Positions 1 to 10,961 of a DNA stretch of 64,000 nt are shown here, in pieces. The stretch comes from Pogonophryne albipinna. Lineage: Eukaryota; Chordata; Actinopteri; Perciformes; Artedidraconidae. The position numbers were made by a program, and so were the translations under genes. Each line of letters begins with the position of its first letter. Positions within the stretch are counted from its first letter, which is position 1. The notes under the pieces are model-generated. The model did no database searches. It was not told the origin of the DNA and saw nothing but the letters and a program-made list of their open reading frames with translations. Where the stretch lies: contig CM053252.1 in assembly GCA_028583405.1 (NCBI GenBank), positions 40,172,871 to 40,236,870 of the forward strand. Direction: 5' to 3'.

Positions 1-140
1 AGAAAAGTCTGTCATAGTGTCAGAACCAGACTCCGACCCCACAGAATCCCCCGCTGCACTGCCATCTGACCCCGCCCCCTCTCAGGTCCATGAGGTTGCA
101 GAGACGGTGGACGAGGAAACCCCTGCTGCTCTAACAAAAG
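1..140 (+). CDS. Coding exon (partial), acidic Pro/Glu/Ser/Thr-rich protein
   Basis: Reading from base 2 gives 46 open codons, followed by one leftover base (G140) and a GT donor (gtatga) at 141, so the exon ends in phase 1. The peptide is rich in Glu, Asp, Pro, Ser, Thr and Ala (for example SEPDSDPTESPAAL and VDEETPAALTK). It has no cysteine and no membrane segment, so it looks like a disordered acidic tail. It joins in frame to the exon at 3700. The left border is outside the window or at its very edge. I do not recognise the protein; low-complexity acidic tails occur in many unrelated families, so no function is assigned. Exon status rests on the clean donor and the phase match with the next exon. 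Confidence 0.6.
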
Positions 141-347
141 GTATGAAAAAACTTAAATAACAAACTAAACACGGCTACAAGTCTGTACTCATGCTAGCAT
201 CTCTGCGAGGCTGCACTGTAAAAACAACTGTAAAAAGTCTGGCAGCTGGTGCTTCCAAACACTTTCCGTCAAATTACAGTGAAATACCCTAATTACAATA
301 ATGTGAAAAAAACGTAAATTCACAGTATTCAGAAGCAGTGCCAGTTA

Positions 348-490
348 GAACATGGCTTTTCTACCCAGGAATAAGTGTTTGAAAAGTGGGGAAAGTGGTG
401 TGAAGAGAGACAGAGTGTACCCAGAGAGCAGGAGGCAGAACATGGCTTTTCTACCCAGGAATAAGTGTTTGAAACATGGGGAAAGTGTTC
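348..490. repeat. Short direct duplication, 90-base spacing
   Basis: The string gaacatggcttttctaccc and the following ~35 bases (to ggggaaagtg) occur at 348 and again at 438, differing at only a few bases. The region between the two copies is not repeated. It is a small local duplication in an intron. Confidence 0.75.
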
Positions 491-973
491 CTGCAGCCCC
501 TTAATAACGGTAATAATGATTATAAATCATTTCTAGGGCAGAAAGTATTTTAAAAGTGTATTATTTATTACGGACATACTTTAGAGTTAAGCATTTATTA
601 ATTATTTTACAGTTTTTTTTCTAAATTATGACAATCAAACACCTTCAATAAATTGACGCACTAAAAACTCAGCAGAGAAACACTGTTATTTCACAGAAGA
701 CCAAACACCTTCAATAAAGTGTTAACACTTGCTCAAGGTTGTAAAATAACAGTTTTATTTTGGAAGCAAGTACTAAAACAGATTAAATCATTTCAAACTT
801 TAGCTTGCAGTGTTTGTTTAGATTTAATGTTTAAAGACAGTATGTCATGTTAAACCTATAGAAGTACAATCTAAACACAACATTTAATGATTCATTTTTT
901 GTAGAATTACAGTACAGACCTTAAATGAAACACAACTTTTAATATGTAAACTACTGTGTGTGTGCGTGTGATT

Positions 974-1060
974 CAGCGTTTCTCAAAGTGTGAGGCGCGC
1001 CCCACTGGTGGGGCGCAGAGATGTGATAGGTGGGTCGCGAATGGATGCGATGAACGGGAG
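974..1060 (+). mobile_element. hAT-type terminal sequence (fragment)
   Basis: cagcgtttctcaaagtgtga followed by ggcgcgccccactggtggggcg matches the general form of fish hAT ends (CAGNGNTTCTCAAAGTGTG...). The same end motif, in the form CAGCGGTTTTCAAAGTGTGAGGC, is seen inverted at 6886-6908. I cannot find the partner terminus nearby, so this is a fragment or a decayed copy whose other end is unclear. Confidence 0.45.
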
Positions 1061-3699
1061 ATTTCTATTTATTTATTTTTAAATAAACTTTTTGGACCTC
1101 AGGCCGGAATCGAACCTGAGTCCTCGCGGGCGGTAGTTGACTATTACAGCCGCAGACTCGCAACGGCGGTGGACTTTTACAGCACCGGAGCCTCGCAACG
1201 GCGGACGTTTGCGGCGGGTGGGGCGCTGTGAAAGTCCACGGCCCACCTATGCCAGAGCCAGCGGCCCACCGAAGGCAGCAGCCCACCAACGGCAGCGGCC
1301 CACCGGGAAAAGTCCAGAATCTCCCGATGGCCATTCCGAGCCTGCTCACACACACAACTGAAACCAAAATCATTTACAGACATATGTAGAAATCTCTCTT
1401 ACACACATGTGAAATGCTCTCACACACACACACAACAGCGTTACATTCGAGAAGAAAAGCAATGTGGAGCTCACCACTTCATAAGGAGTTTAACCGTGAC
1501 ACTTTTTTGAAATCCCGTTTGTGTCCCCCCACTTTACAAATAGGCCTATGTTCATTATTATCTTTTAAAGCAAGCCGTCATCGCCACGGAGGAGCACACA
1601 GCCTCTGTGAGCGAGCGAGACAGAGACAGAGAGAGAGCTCACCTTTATCTATTTAATATAACCTAGTTGTAAAAAATAAAGTAAGAAATCATTCTTCATC
1701 AGTGTGGACAGCAATAGAACACAGTTTCCAGGGTCCTGATGCGCTCCTACTTTCGGTCCTGACGGACGGCAAAATGGTCTGACATTATACAATTAAACAC
1801 ATAAATAAAACAAGGTTAACTGTGACTTATTGTTGAGTAAATAACAGTGTGTGGTTTAGAAAAGAATAACGAATTAGAAGAAAAAACCATAGAAAAATAA
1901 AGATTCCAGTACACTAATCAATAGATCAAATGTCATAACACGAAATGCCATGAGAATGGGTTGCCAACCTGGGTTGCAGAACAAAGCTAATGCTACATTT
2001 AAGTGTGCAATAAAGCATGCACATGGGTGTGTTTGTCTGTCTGTGAGTTATCGGTGAACAGATGACAATCCGTGTGGATATCTGCAATCTGAACATGTAA
2101 AACACTTTCCACAAATTCAAAAAAAGCTTTGTTAAAAAAATATTTTTCAAATATAAAACAGATCTACAAATAACAAAAACCGCATTTGCAAATATTTTTT
2201 ACCATTTACAATTTCCGATCAGGCATTTGTGAATCCACTTTGTGTTTGTGGATCTCAATTTTGTGGATTGCAAACAAAGAGTTTCGAGACAAACTTTCCG
2301 CCAGTAGTCTAAATAAATATACTTGCAAAAGGTTACAGTATTGTAGTTTCTATATAATGTTTTTGTACACCCTACACCTTTAACTTTACTAGTATACTAT
2401 ATGAAACCTACTTTATTTAAACAAAATAATTTTTAGGTATTTCTGCAATATATAAAAAATGTTGTGAAGATTTATACATTTATTTAACATTCAAGACATG
2501 TTTTATAATAAGATTTTTTTTTATTCTACAACAGTACAGAATACAGTTTTTAGTTTTTTTTACATTTTGTTACATTCAATTTAAAAAAAGAAAGAAAAAG
2601 AAAGTTGCTTTAATTTGACATGCAGTAAAATGACGTGTATTTGATGTGTTTTACATAGAATTCAATGTCATTTAACATTCAAGACAATTAAACAATGGAA
2701 TTATCCTGTAAAAAAAAGATAATTTCTCATTAAACCAATTTACAGAATAAAACCTTTATTTATTTTTAATAAAAGTAATTTACTGTACTTTTATGGTATT
2801 TACACTTAATATAGAAAAACAAGAACAGTCTGTAAAATAATACAGTGAATTTCTGTGAAGAAAAAAAAAAGGTGGTTTCAACCTGATAATAACACTCTGA
2901 TGGCTAAGCACAATAATCTATTTATTTTTTAAGAACAAAGTATCAGCAGCACATTGTTTACCTGTCCAGCCCTTTTTTTTAAGTGTTTTAATGACTTCCA
3001 TTGCTTTCATGGAGATGTGCTCGGCCACATCAGGCAGCTGTTTACAGAGAAAAAGCTAGAAAGACTCGATGTGCAGTACCTGCTCAGCAGCAAACCGCAG
3101 ACGGGCACATTTAGAGGCTAGCCGCTGAACACTGACTGGAGCATTTAGCACATAGAGAGCCAGATATTTCCCTCAGGACTTGACCAGGTAGAGTCTAAAA
3201 AAGGACACAAGTAGGACTCCAAATTATAGATCCTCAATGATCATCAATCATTTTGTGAGGCTGTGCTGCGTGAACCTTAAACCTAAACATTTGTACTTTA
3301 GCAGCAAAGAAAGAGGTTATATTTGAAGATCTGTGTGCCCTTGTAAACTATTTTTGTTCTCAAAACAGGTTAATGATAAACACATTGCCAACATCGCGCC
3401 CTGTAGCCATCTAAGTCCCAGGTTTTTCGAAGCAAAGTTAGAGCCAGTCACAATGCTCTGTCATGAAGAAGATGTGCCCGTTAATCCCTAACGTTATTAA
3501 TTGGGGGCTTCAATGTGTGCAGTATTATGACAATCCATCCATTGTCTGTCAATATACTGTATTTCACTCTGAACTAAGAATGTTAACCCCATGTGACACA
3601 AGAAGAAAAAACATTGAAGTGTTTTGGGCTGAACCAAGTGTCTTGGATGGTAACACAGATTGCAAGAATGACACTGTAACGTACACTTATTTCTGACAG

Positions 3700-3849
3700 C
3701 TGAGAAACTGGACTCCCCTCCAGCCGCCCTGCAGGCTGAGCAGAGCTCCTCTGGATCACCTGGAGAGAAAGATGAGGACACGACGCCCGCTGCGAGGGAA
3801 GACGCTCCTGCAGCAGAGACAGAGGAGTCCTCCCAGCAGACGCCCTCAG
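3700..3849 (+). CDS. Second coding exon of the acidic-tail gene
   Basis: A 150-base exon with a good acceptor (cttatttctgacag before 3700) and donor (ccctcag|gtacag at 3849/3850). Phase 1 at both ends makes it symmetric: skipping it would not change the frame. With G140 it reads A-EKLDSPPAALQAE...EESSQQTPS, about 50 residues rich in Glu, Ala, Ser, Pro and Thr, like the previous exon. Both exons contain a PAAL motif (ESPAAL and SPPAAL), which hints at internal repetition but is too short to prove it. Function is unknown. The in-frame join with no stop and the consistent splice sites are the support. Confidence 0.7.
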
Positions 3850-5311
3850 GTACAGTCCATATCAGTCACTCAGACATTGTGTCGTACTGTAAGAAACCCT
3901 CAGTGCTAAAGCCCTCCCATGCTTTGTCTTTTTATCTTGTAAAGGTGTTTATTTGAGTCTTTGTTTTCAATGTTGTGGTTCTCGTGCTTACTCAGCCTTG
4001 CTTTTTTTCTTTTTCTCCTTCAACGTCTAAATAAATAATGTTTGGTGGCACAACAAATCCAAAAATATATTTATACACCCACACGCAACATTTTGCCTGG
4101 TCTGATCTGACATGAGTCTCCTCCACCCAATCAAGACCCCTCTTCCTGTTTGTGATCCAGCTCCTCCTGTGAGGTCTGTAGTATGAGCTCCATCTTCTCT
4201 TATGTGATGTACTTTCTGCCTGTGTGGTGCATGCTGGCTCCATCCTTCCTCGTCATGTCAAAATCTATTCTGTTTTCCATTCTTCTGTGGCTCGCATGCT
4301 GCCTGCAGGACCAAACCTCGGTGTGATGCGTCCCATTCTCAGTTTCAGTTTTTCAAGGTGTCGAAGCAACATTTAATTTAAGTTACTCATTTGTTACTGT
4401 TGAGGTGAGAGAAAAAGAGCTATCAAAGTGAAATGCTGGCTTGTCTCCTGTGCATTGATGTCATCTGCCTATAATGTCCCACACAAAATTCAATCAATCG
4501 AAATTGTTGCATTATTGCTGATCTAAAAAGTGTTACGCTCATAAATAAAAACAAACACTATATCCAGGTGTATAAGAATCCCAAGAGGCGGACATGTTAG
4601 ATGTAGCTGCTATGTTGGCTGCTTTGTGTCATCTGGCAGCAGTTATCCCTGAATGTCCTGAACAAATGTGGATTTAATCTGCTGCACAGATTGAGAGGGT
4701 GACAACATGTTTCTGAGCCGAGCAAAATTGGAGATCATTTCACGAATCAGTGCCTGTGTTTATCAAACAGCTCACAGTAGAACATCAGTCCAAAGAGGGA
4801 TGCATTTATTGGACCTCCTATTTGCGGAATAGGAGTAAAAGCGTTTTATCAACTTTCTCAACTTTCTCAACTTGTTAAACCACACATGTCCATGTTAGGA
4901 AATTGCTTTCTTGCAGAACTGTTTGTGGGAGGAGATGTGTTCAGGGAATGATTAAACACAATAGGATTTGTTAAAGGATCATTTTCATCTTTTGAATTTG
5001 AACAATCACTAGTTTTTAAACGAAGGCCTTGTACAGCCGCAGAAGAAGACACATGCAGTCCCTGCGGAAACCATGCTTTTAGGGGTAAATAACAAAAAAC
5101 ACTTGAAGGGCACATCTTCCTCCAGAAATTGTGTTGGAGAAAATACAGATGACACACTTTTAATTGTTCATTTGTAAGTAGTTGTTGAAATCCCCAATTG
5201 CACTTAAAACTCAAATTCAGAGGATATTATATTAGTTGGGTTTTTTTTTCCGACATAAAAGAAATGCATACTGAGTATTGTATTGCCAGATTCCAGTATT
5301 TTTCCTCTCAA
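3850..5311 (+). other. Intron, with two possible cryptic last exons
   Basis: Noncoding. Two good pyrimidine-tract acceptors occur: one ending in ccag at about 4160 (phase-1 reading APPVRSVV then stop) and one ending in ctgcctgcag at about 4310 (phase-1 reading begins GPNLGVMRP and stops after 23 codons). Either could serve as an alternative terminal exon of the + gene, but neither has supporting homology. Confidence 0.3.
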
Positions 5312-5543
5312 TATACACTCACCAGCCTCTTTATTAGACACACCTTGCTAGTACCGGGTTGGACCCCCTTTTGCCTTCAGAACTGCCTTAACTCTTCGTG
5401 GCAAAGACTCAACAAGGTACTGGAAACATTCCTCAGAGATTTTGGGCCCATATTGACATGATAGCATCACGTAGTTGCTGCAGATCGTCGGCTGCACATG
5501 ATGTGAATCTCTCGTTCCACCACATCCCAAATGTGCTCTATAG

Positions 5544-6124
5544 TACCTCATTCACACCAATGCAACTCCAGTTCAAGCTCCGTGCTAGAGATTTTCAGGT
5601 TCAGAACCGGTTCTTCTTTTCACACTGCCCAGAGTCCGACTGGTGCTGCGTCATTGCGTCATCGTTTGCGTCATGACGTAACCGTTTGCGTGCCTGCTTC
5701 ATAAAGCCAAACCGCGCGGAAACCCCTCACAGCTCACACCGACAACAACAATGGCCGATTGTGCTCCAGCTTCCTCTGTACCTCTTCGGAAGACCAGATT
5801 CCCAGTAGGTAGCTGGTCTCTTCAGTGGACCACTGCTGCTTGTTAAGTTTCTCCATCGTTGTGTACAAACTGGATAAAACGTCGGCTTTTTTTTGTTGTT
5901 CAGGAGTTGATCCCGCCTCGACGCCCCCGCCTCGACGCCCCCGCCTCGACGTAAGCGTGACTTATGCGGTGCTTTTGCTCTAGCCGGACAATTTTTTGGT
6001 GCTTGAAACAAACCGGATTCCGGAGCTAAGAGGCTGCTCCGCTGCGGTGTGAACAGGAAAACCCGGTGCTTTTCAAGCTTCAGCTCCGAACCGGCCCTGA
6101 AACACCGTTGGTGTGAATGAGGTA
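5544..6124. mobile_element. MITE inserted next to the hAT element
   Basis: The termini are inverted: tacctcattcacaccaa at the left and ttggtgtgaatgaggta at the right. TAG lies immediately outside both ends, suggesting a 3-bp target duplication (PIF/Harbinger-like, inferred). There is no transposase ORF. Inside are GC-rich blocks and three copies of a short cgcctcgacgccccc unit at about 5925-5952. Confidence 0.7.
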
Positions 6125-6127
6125 TAG

Positions 6128-6908
6128 CAGGGGTTTTCAAAGTGTGGGAAGGTGAGCCTCCCCTCAGAGAACATAAGAACAGCCGCGCCCCCCCCCTCCC
6201 AATTGGCGTCCTCTCCACGGAGACGTGCTTCTTGGTCGGATCGATGCAATATCCACATTCAGTTATTTTCCCCGTTGCATTTTAACGTACATAAACACAT
6301 GCTGAGGGAAACTTAAATATTTCTCTGAATACCCCCGTTCGCCGCACACACACACACTTCCTCCTCCCGTGAGAACCAACCCCTGGCATCCCGTTGACGC
6401 GCCCAATAAAAAGGCTCCGGGCGTGCCGCGACAGGTGAATATGTAGATGAGGCTTAATTACCCACACCCTCAACATAACAGTGGACATTAAGAACTGCAG
6501 TTGCGAGGATATTATACATATATCATAGTTCATTTCATTTCATGGTAATTAACATGCCTTAAACCTTTTCCCCTGCCACTACAGTTTAGAAAAAACACCT
6601 TAAATCAATGTGTGGCCGTCACACTGCATTCACTTGCACTCGGACATTAGGGATTTTCTCTCGTAAATGTCCGATGAGCCACAACTTTTATTTCAAAACA
6701 AAGCTGACGTTTTCTGCCAGACGCTGTCTCCTCTTTCACTTTAGGTAACTTCACTAAAAATCGATCCATGTTGCCGCTCACATAAAGTTAGCTGAAGTTA
6801 ACCAGCTAGATTTCACTGTTTCTCGTAATTTTTTTCTCACGCTGCCCCTCCCCTGAAGCTCTCTGGCGCCCCCCAAGGAAGGCACGCCTCACACTTTGAA
6901 AACCGCTG
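6128..6908. mobile_element. Nonautonomous hAT element inside the Tc1-like element
   Basis: The left end caggggttttcaaagtgtg pairs with the right end cacactttgaaaaccgctg. The internal DNA has no transposase. The presumed 8-bp target duplication is decayed: ctctatag (left, now before the MITE) against cgccataa (right), 5 of 8 matching. The flanking Tc1 sequence resumes directly after it. Confidence 0.7.
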
Positions 6909-7870
6909 CGCCATAAGATTTAGATCTGGTGACTGTGGAGGCCTTTTGAGAAGAGTGAACTCATGAAGTCTTGTTCAAGAAACCAGTTGGAGATAATTAG
7001 ATATTCGAGACATGGAGTTATCCTGCTGGAAATAGCCACCAAAAGATGGGTACACTGTGGTCATAAAGGGATGGACATGGTCAGCAGCAACACTCTGGTA
7101 GGCTGTGGCGTTTAAACCATGCTCAATTGGTACTAAGTATGCCAAGAAAATACCCCCCACACCATAACACCAGCGTGAACCGTTGATACAAAGCGGAATG
7201 GATCCATGCTCATGTTGTTTACGCCAAATTTGACCCTACCGTCCACATGTCGCTGCAGAATTCGACACTCATCAGACCAGGCAACATTTTTTTCAATCTT
7301 TTATTGTTTATTGTTGGTGAGCCCGTGTGAATTGTAGCCTCAGTTTCCTGTTCCTATCTGACAGGAGGGTCACCCGGTGTGGTCTTCTGCTGCTGTAGCC
7401 CATCTGCTTCAGGGTTCCACGTGTTGAGGTTCAGAGAGGGTCTCCTGCATACCTTGGTTGTATCTAGTGGTTAATTACTGTTGCCTTTCTATCACCTTGA
7501 ACCAGTCTGGCCTTTCTCCTCTGACCTCTGGTATCAACAGAGCATTTTCTCCCAGAGAACTGCCGCTCACTGGATATTCCCTCCTTTTCGGACCATTGCC
7601 TGTAAACTCTATATATGGTTGTGTGTGAAAATCCCCTCGATCAGCAGTTTCTGAAATACTCCGACCAGCCCGTCTGGCACCAACAACCATGCCCCGTTCA
7701 GTCACTTAAATCTCCTTTCTTCCCTGTTCTGATGCTCTGTTTGAACTTCACCAGGTTGTGACCTACATGCCTAAATGCATTGAGTTGCTTCCATGTGATT
7801 GGCTGATTAGATGTTTGCGTTAAAGAACAGTTGAACAGGTGTCCCTAATAAAGTGGCCACTGACTGTATA

Positions 7871-9099
7871 GTTGTTTTTCAGTTGGGGACAAAGTTAACT
7901 ATCAGTTTCAATTTCAAAGGCCAAAACAATACAAATACTAAAAAATGTGCCCTTTGCTTTTAGTGTGTGGAGGGACAACGGTATGTCTTCAGGCTATTGC
8001 TGTTTTTGTATTCAATGCCATCTTTTGAAAAACCTTTTATTGGTATTGAAGTTATACAGTATGCCTCTTGGATCCAAAGCACCCCATAATGGGAATGAGT
8101 CCTCCTCACTAAACTGCATGATCCATCCCTCCAGCTTCTGTTTCTGCACACAGCGGTCAGGAAGTGAGCTGAGTGAATAAACCTCAGACCATCACTCAGT
8201 CTTTAGATTCTCTCTTTACAACCACAAAGCCTGTAGTTGTGGTCTTATCACTTTGGCTAATGGCTAAGTTTATGGAAAACAATGTAAGAACTGTGCCTAC
8301 TGTGAGCTTCAAATGGTGTGAAAACCTAGAAGTAAGAATCTGATGAGATTCATGTATTAAAACCATCAGGGAACCGCTGAATGACCTTCTCCTTGCACTT
8401 CAAAAATACTCCAAGTCATCCTAATACGAGTTTGAGCTGGATATCTTCATTAAAAGGTTTAGGATGTGTACGTACTGGATGTTAAGGAAACATTTAATCG
8501 ATTTAGTGAGGGGGTGATGTCCATTTCATTTAGCTTGTGTAACAGTCAAAAGGACACTAGAAGAGACACAAGACTGTCCACATGTCGGACATTAAAGTAG
8601 GTTTGTGCCGTTGTTGTTTGTCCTCTTTCATTAGAGCTGCTGTAGAGAGCCTTTACTGAATGTCATTTCTTAATCTAAATTGTGTACAAAAACAAGGCTT
8701 TAATACAAGTAACATTAGTTTGATTTATTCCTTATCTGCAATTTGAGTTTAAACAGAATGAATAAATGTACAAAACGGTTGCGCAGCATAAGTATTTGAT
8801 AGTCAATGTTGTGATATGAAAAGATTCTACCCTAAAATAATGTGATAATCAATTGATCATTTCATCCCATTGTAAGGCCATACATACTCTGGTTCAGCTC
8901 CTTCAGTGTGAGGATTCATGTCTTTTTTTCTCTTATATCTCTAACTCTATATTGAGTTTTGGACCGGTGGTTGGCAAAATGATGATATGCCATTTTGTGC
9001 TTTCCTTTTGACAGTGGCCTTTTTATCTTTACAAAGTGTCTCCCTTACATGTTGGTCAACCTGTTATTACTTACTCTCTCTAAAATAAACTATAACAAT
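7871..9099 (+). other. Intronic DNA without a recognised gene
   Basis: No repeat family or coding exon is recognised with confidence. A possible acceptor (tctgtttctgcacacag) precedes 8153, with a short reading RSGSELSE, a stop, and AATAAA overlapping it. It could be a cryptic terminal exon of the + gene but has no other support. Confidence 0.3.
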
Positions 9100-10776
9100 C
9101 TCATTTCTGATGATCAGTAGAGCATATGCAGATCAAAACTTTGAATTCCAAGGAAGGATTCCTGTGTGCTCAGCTGTCTTCGAGCAGTTTGACCTGGTTT
9201 CACTGCCCGAGTTATCTGATGTGGTTAAAAAATGTAAACCTTCACAATACCCCTTAGACAGTATTCCTTCGAGACTACTGAAAGACGTTTTTACTACTAT
9301 TGGGTCATATATTTTAACTTTGATAAATATCTCTCTCACCTCAGGCTGCGTTCCAACCTTTTTTAAACACGCTGTAGTGCAGCCTCTTATAAACAAACAG
9401 AACCTTGATCATTCTGTTCTCTCCAACTTTAGACCTATTTCTAAGCTTCCCTTCCTGTCTAAAGTCCTAGAGAAAGTGGTGTTAGCGCAACTGCAGTCGC
9501 ACCTTGTTTTAAACTGCATATCCGAGAAGTTTCAGTCTGGTTTTAAATCACGCCACAGCACAGAAACTGCTCTCCTAAGAGTTTTGAATGATCTTCTTTT
9601 AACTGCTGATTCTGGGAATTCTGCTGTGCTTGTGCTTGTGCTTTTAGATGTGTCTCCTGCTTTTGACACCATTTACCACCAAATTCTGTTATCACGCCTT
9701 GAACTGTGTGTTGGAATGAAAGGTAATGTCCTAAAATGGTTTCAATCCTATCTGTCAGAAAGGACCTTTTCTGTACATCTTGGCCAGTATTCTTCAGCTG
9801 CAGCCCCACTAGCATATGGGGTCCCTCAAGGTTCTATCCTAGGCCCCATTTTGTTCAGTCTTTTTAAAAAGCATAAAATGTCTTACCATTGCTTTGCAGA
9901 TTATTTGCAGGTATACCTGCCTATAAAAGCAAATAAGGAATCTAGGATTGCCTTGCTTAGCTGTCTGAAAGACATAAAATCATGGATGGAAATCAACTTC
10001 TTGACTCAACGAAAACAAGACAGAGATTATAATATTTGGACAGTCTGGATGGCTTTAATAGTGTACTCGGCTCCTTAGCCTCCTACAGCCGAAATGTTGG
10101 AGTCATCATTGACAACTGTTTTACATTCGACAAACAAATAAGCTCCGTTGTAAAGACAAGCTTCTTCCAGCTGCGGCTTCTGGGGAAGATAAAAGCCTAT
10201 CTTCCTAGTAAGGAATTTGAACAGCTAATCCACCTATTTATAACGTGTAGACTATTGTAACTCCCTGTATATTGGTGTTGGTAAGTGTTTGATCCGTCGC
10301 CTGCAGCTGGTCCAAAATGCGGCTGCACGCCTTCTTACTGGGAAGAGACGTTATGATCACATCACACCCGTTTTGGCAGACCTTCATTGGCTTCCTGTCA
10401 GTTACAGGATCCAGTTCAAGTACTTACTTGTTGTTTTTAAATCATTGCATGGACTGGCACCACATTACCTGCCATGCTCCAGCTAGAGCATTGCGATCAG
10501 CTCAGCAGAATATGTTGGTGGTTCCTCGGTGCAGGAAAAAAAAAAACGAGGTGACAGGGCTTTGCAGCTCCCAGACTGTGGAACAGCCTCCCAGTACATA
10601 TCCGGACTGCTGAGTCTATTGAACTTTTTAAATCTCAGCTAAAAACTCACCTCTTTACACTGGCTTTTAATACTAGTTGAACATTACATTTTTACATTTG
10701 TATGTGTTTTTTTTATATATATTTCTAGTTATTGTGTTTTTTATCATGTTTTTAATTATTGTTTTATTATTGCAAG
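9100..10776 (+). mobile_element. L2-type LINE copy A, 5'-truncated, split by copy B
   Basis: The + strand encodes an L2-clade reverse transcriptase in broken frames (see 9110-10674) and then an AT-rich 3' UTR ending ...attgttttattattgc at 10776. The sequence then changes to the 3' end of another LINE in the opposite orientation. The missing 3' tail of copy A reappears at 15130-15208. The endonuclease domain is absent, so the copy is 5'-truncated near 9.1 kb, as is usual for LINEs. Confidence 0.85.
9110..10674 (+). pseudogene. Reverse transcriptase remnant of L2 copy A
   Basis: Recognisable RT blocks run in order: PSRLLKDVF, NFRPISKLPFLSKVLEKVV, FQSGFKSRHSTETALLRV, a block related to [13 protein letters not shown] (here LLDVSPAFDTIYH), YGVPQGSILGPILFSL, and the catalytic box, here FADYLQ instead of the family YADDTQ. 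The second catalytic Asp is therefore lost. After a frameshift the C-terminal part follows (VVKTSFFQLRLLGKI, LQLVQNAAARLLTGKRR, HITPVLADLHWLPV, FKSLHGLAPHYL). At least three frame breaks are visible between 10020 and 10540. RTs of this type perform target-primed reverse transcription in the nucleus; this copy cannot. Confidence 0.88.
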
Positions 10777-10961
10777 GCAAGGCAAGTTTATTGATATAGC
10801 ACTTTTCAACACAAGGCAATTCAAAGTGCTTTACAAAAAATGAAAGACATTAAGAAAATGGCATTTAAAATCAGTCATTAAAAAGAAAAGCTAATAAAAT
10901 AAACATTAAAAGAAAAAAATACATGGATAAAAGTTACAGTGCAGTCTAAGATATGAATAGT

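Larger units (their letters stand above)
141..3699 (+). other. Intron of the acidic-tail gene
   Basis: AT-rich noncoding DNA between the donor at 141 and the acceptor ending at 3699 (ttctgacag). It holds a 90-base-spaced direct duplication (348-490), a hAT-type terminus at about 974, a GC-rich patch at 1085-1330 with CTCGCAACGGCGG twice and a tRNA B-box-like string on the minus strand, and T/A-rich stretches at 2400-2880. I see no further exon. Confidence 0.5.
5345..7705 (-). pseudogene. Tc1-like transposase remnant
   Basis: Read on the minus strand: an N-terminal helix-turn-helix part (TERGMVVGARRAG..SISETAD) near 7705-7600, the first catalytic Asp in WSDEC near 7270, the second in YFQQDN near 7025, the SPDLN string near 6925, then after the inserted DNA IEHIWDVVER near 5540, and the C-terminal end ISEECFQYLVESLPRR to PTRY near 5350-5440. 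This is the DDE layout of Tc1 transposases, which act in the nucleus on the element's own TIRs by cut and paste. The ORF is split by about 1.36 kb of inserted DNA exactly between SPDLN and the IEH that carries the catalytic Glu, and it has further frameshifts (the QQDNAPCH region is garbled). It is therefore dead. Confidence 0.88.
5312..7870 (-). mobile_element. Tc1-like DNA transposon, interrupted by two later insertions
   Basis: The left end tatacactcaccagcctctt and the right end (its reverse complement starts tatacagtcagtggccactt) are inverted repeats sharing CTTTATTAG and ACACCT, with TA at each border as expected for Tc1/mariner. The minus strand encodes pieces of a Tc1-type transposase in the right order. 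Without the two insertions (5544-6124 and 6128-6908) the element is about 1.2 kb, the usual size for Tc1-like elements. It lies in an intron of the + gene. Confidence 0.88.

Noticed and set aside
6282..6533. Minus-strand frame at 6.3-6.5 kb
   Set aside because: It lies within the hAT element and has no transposase or other domain features.
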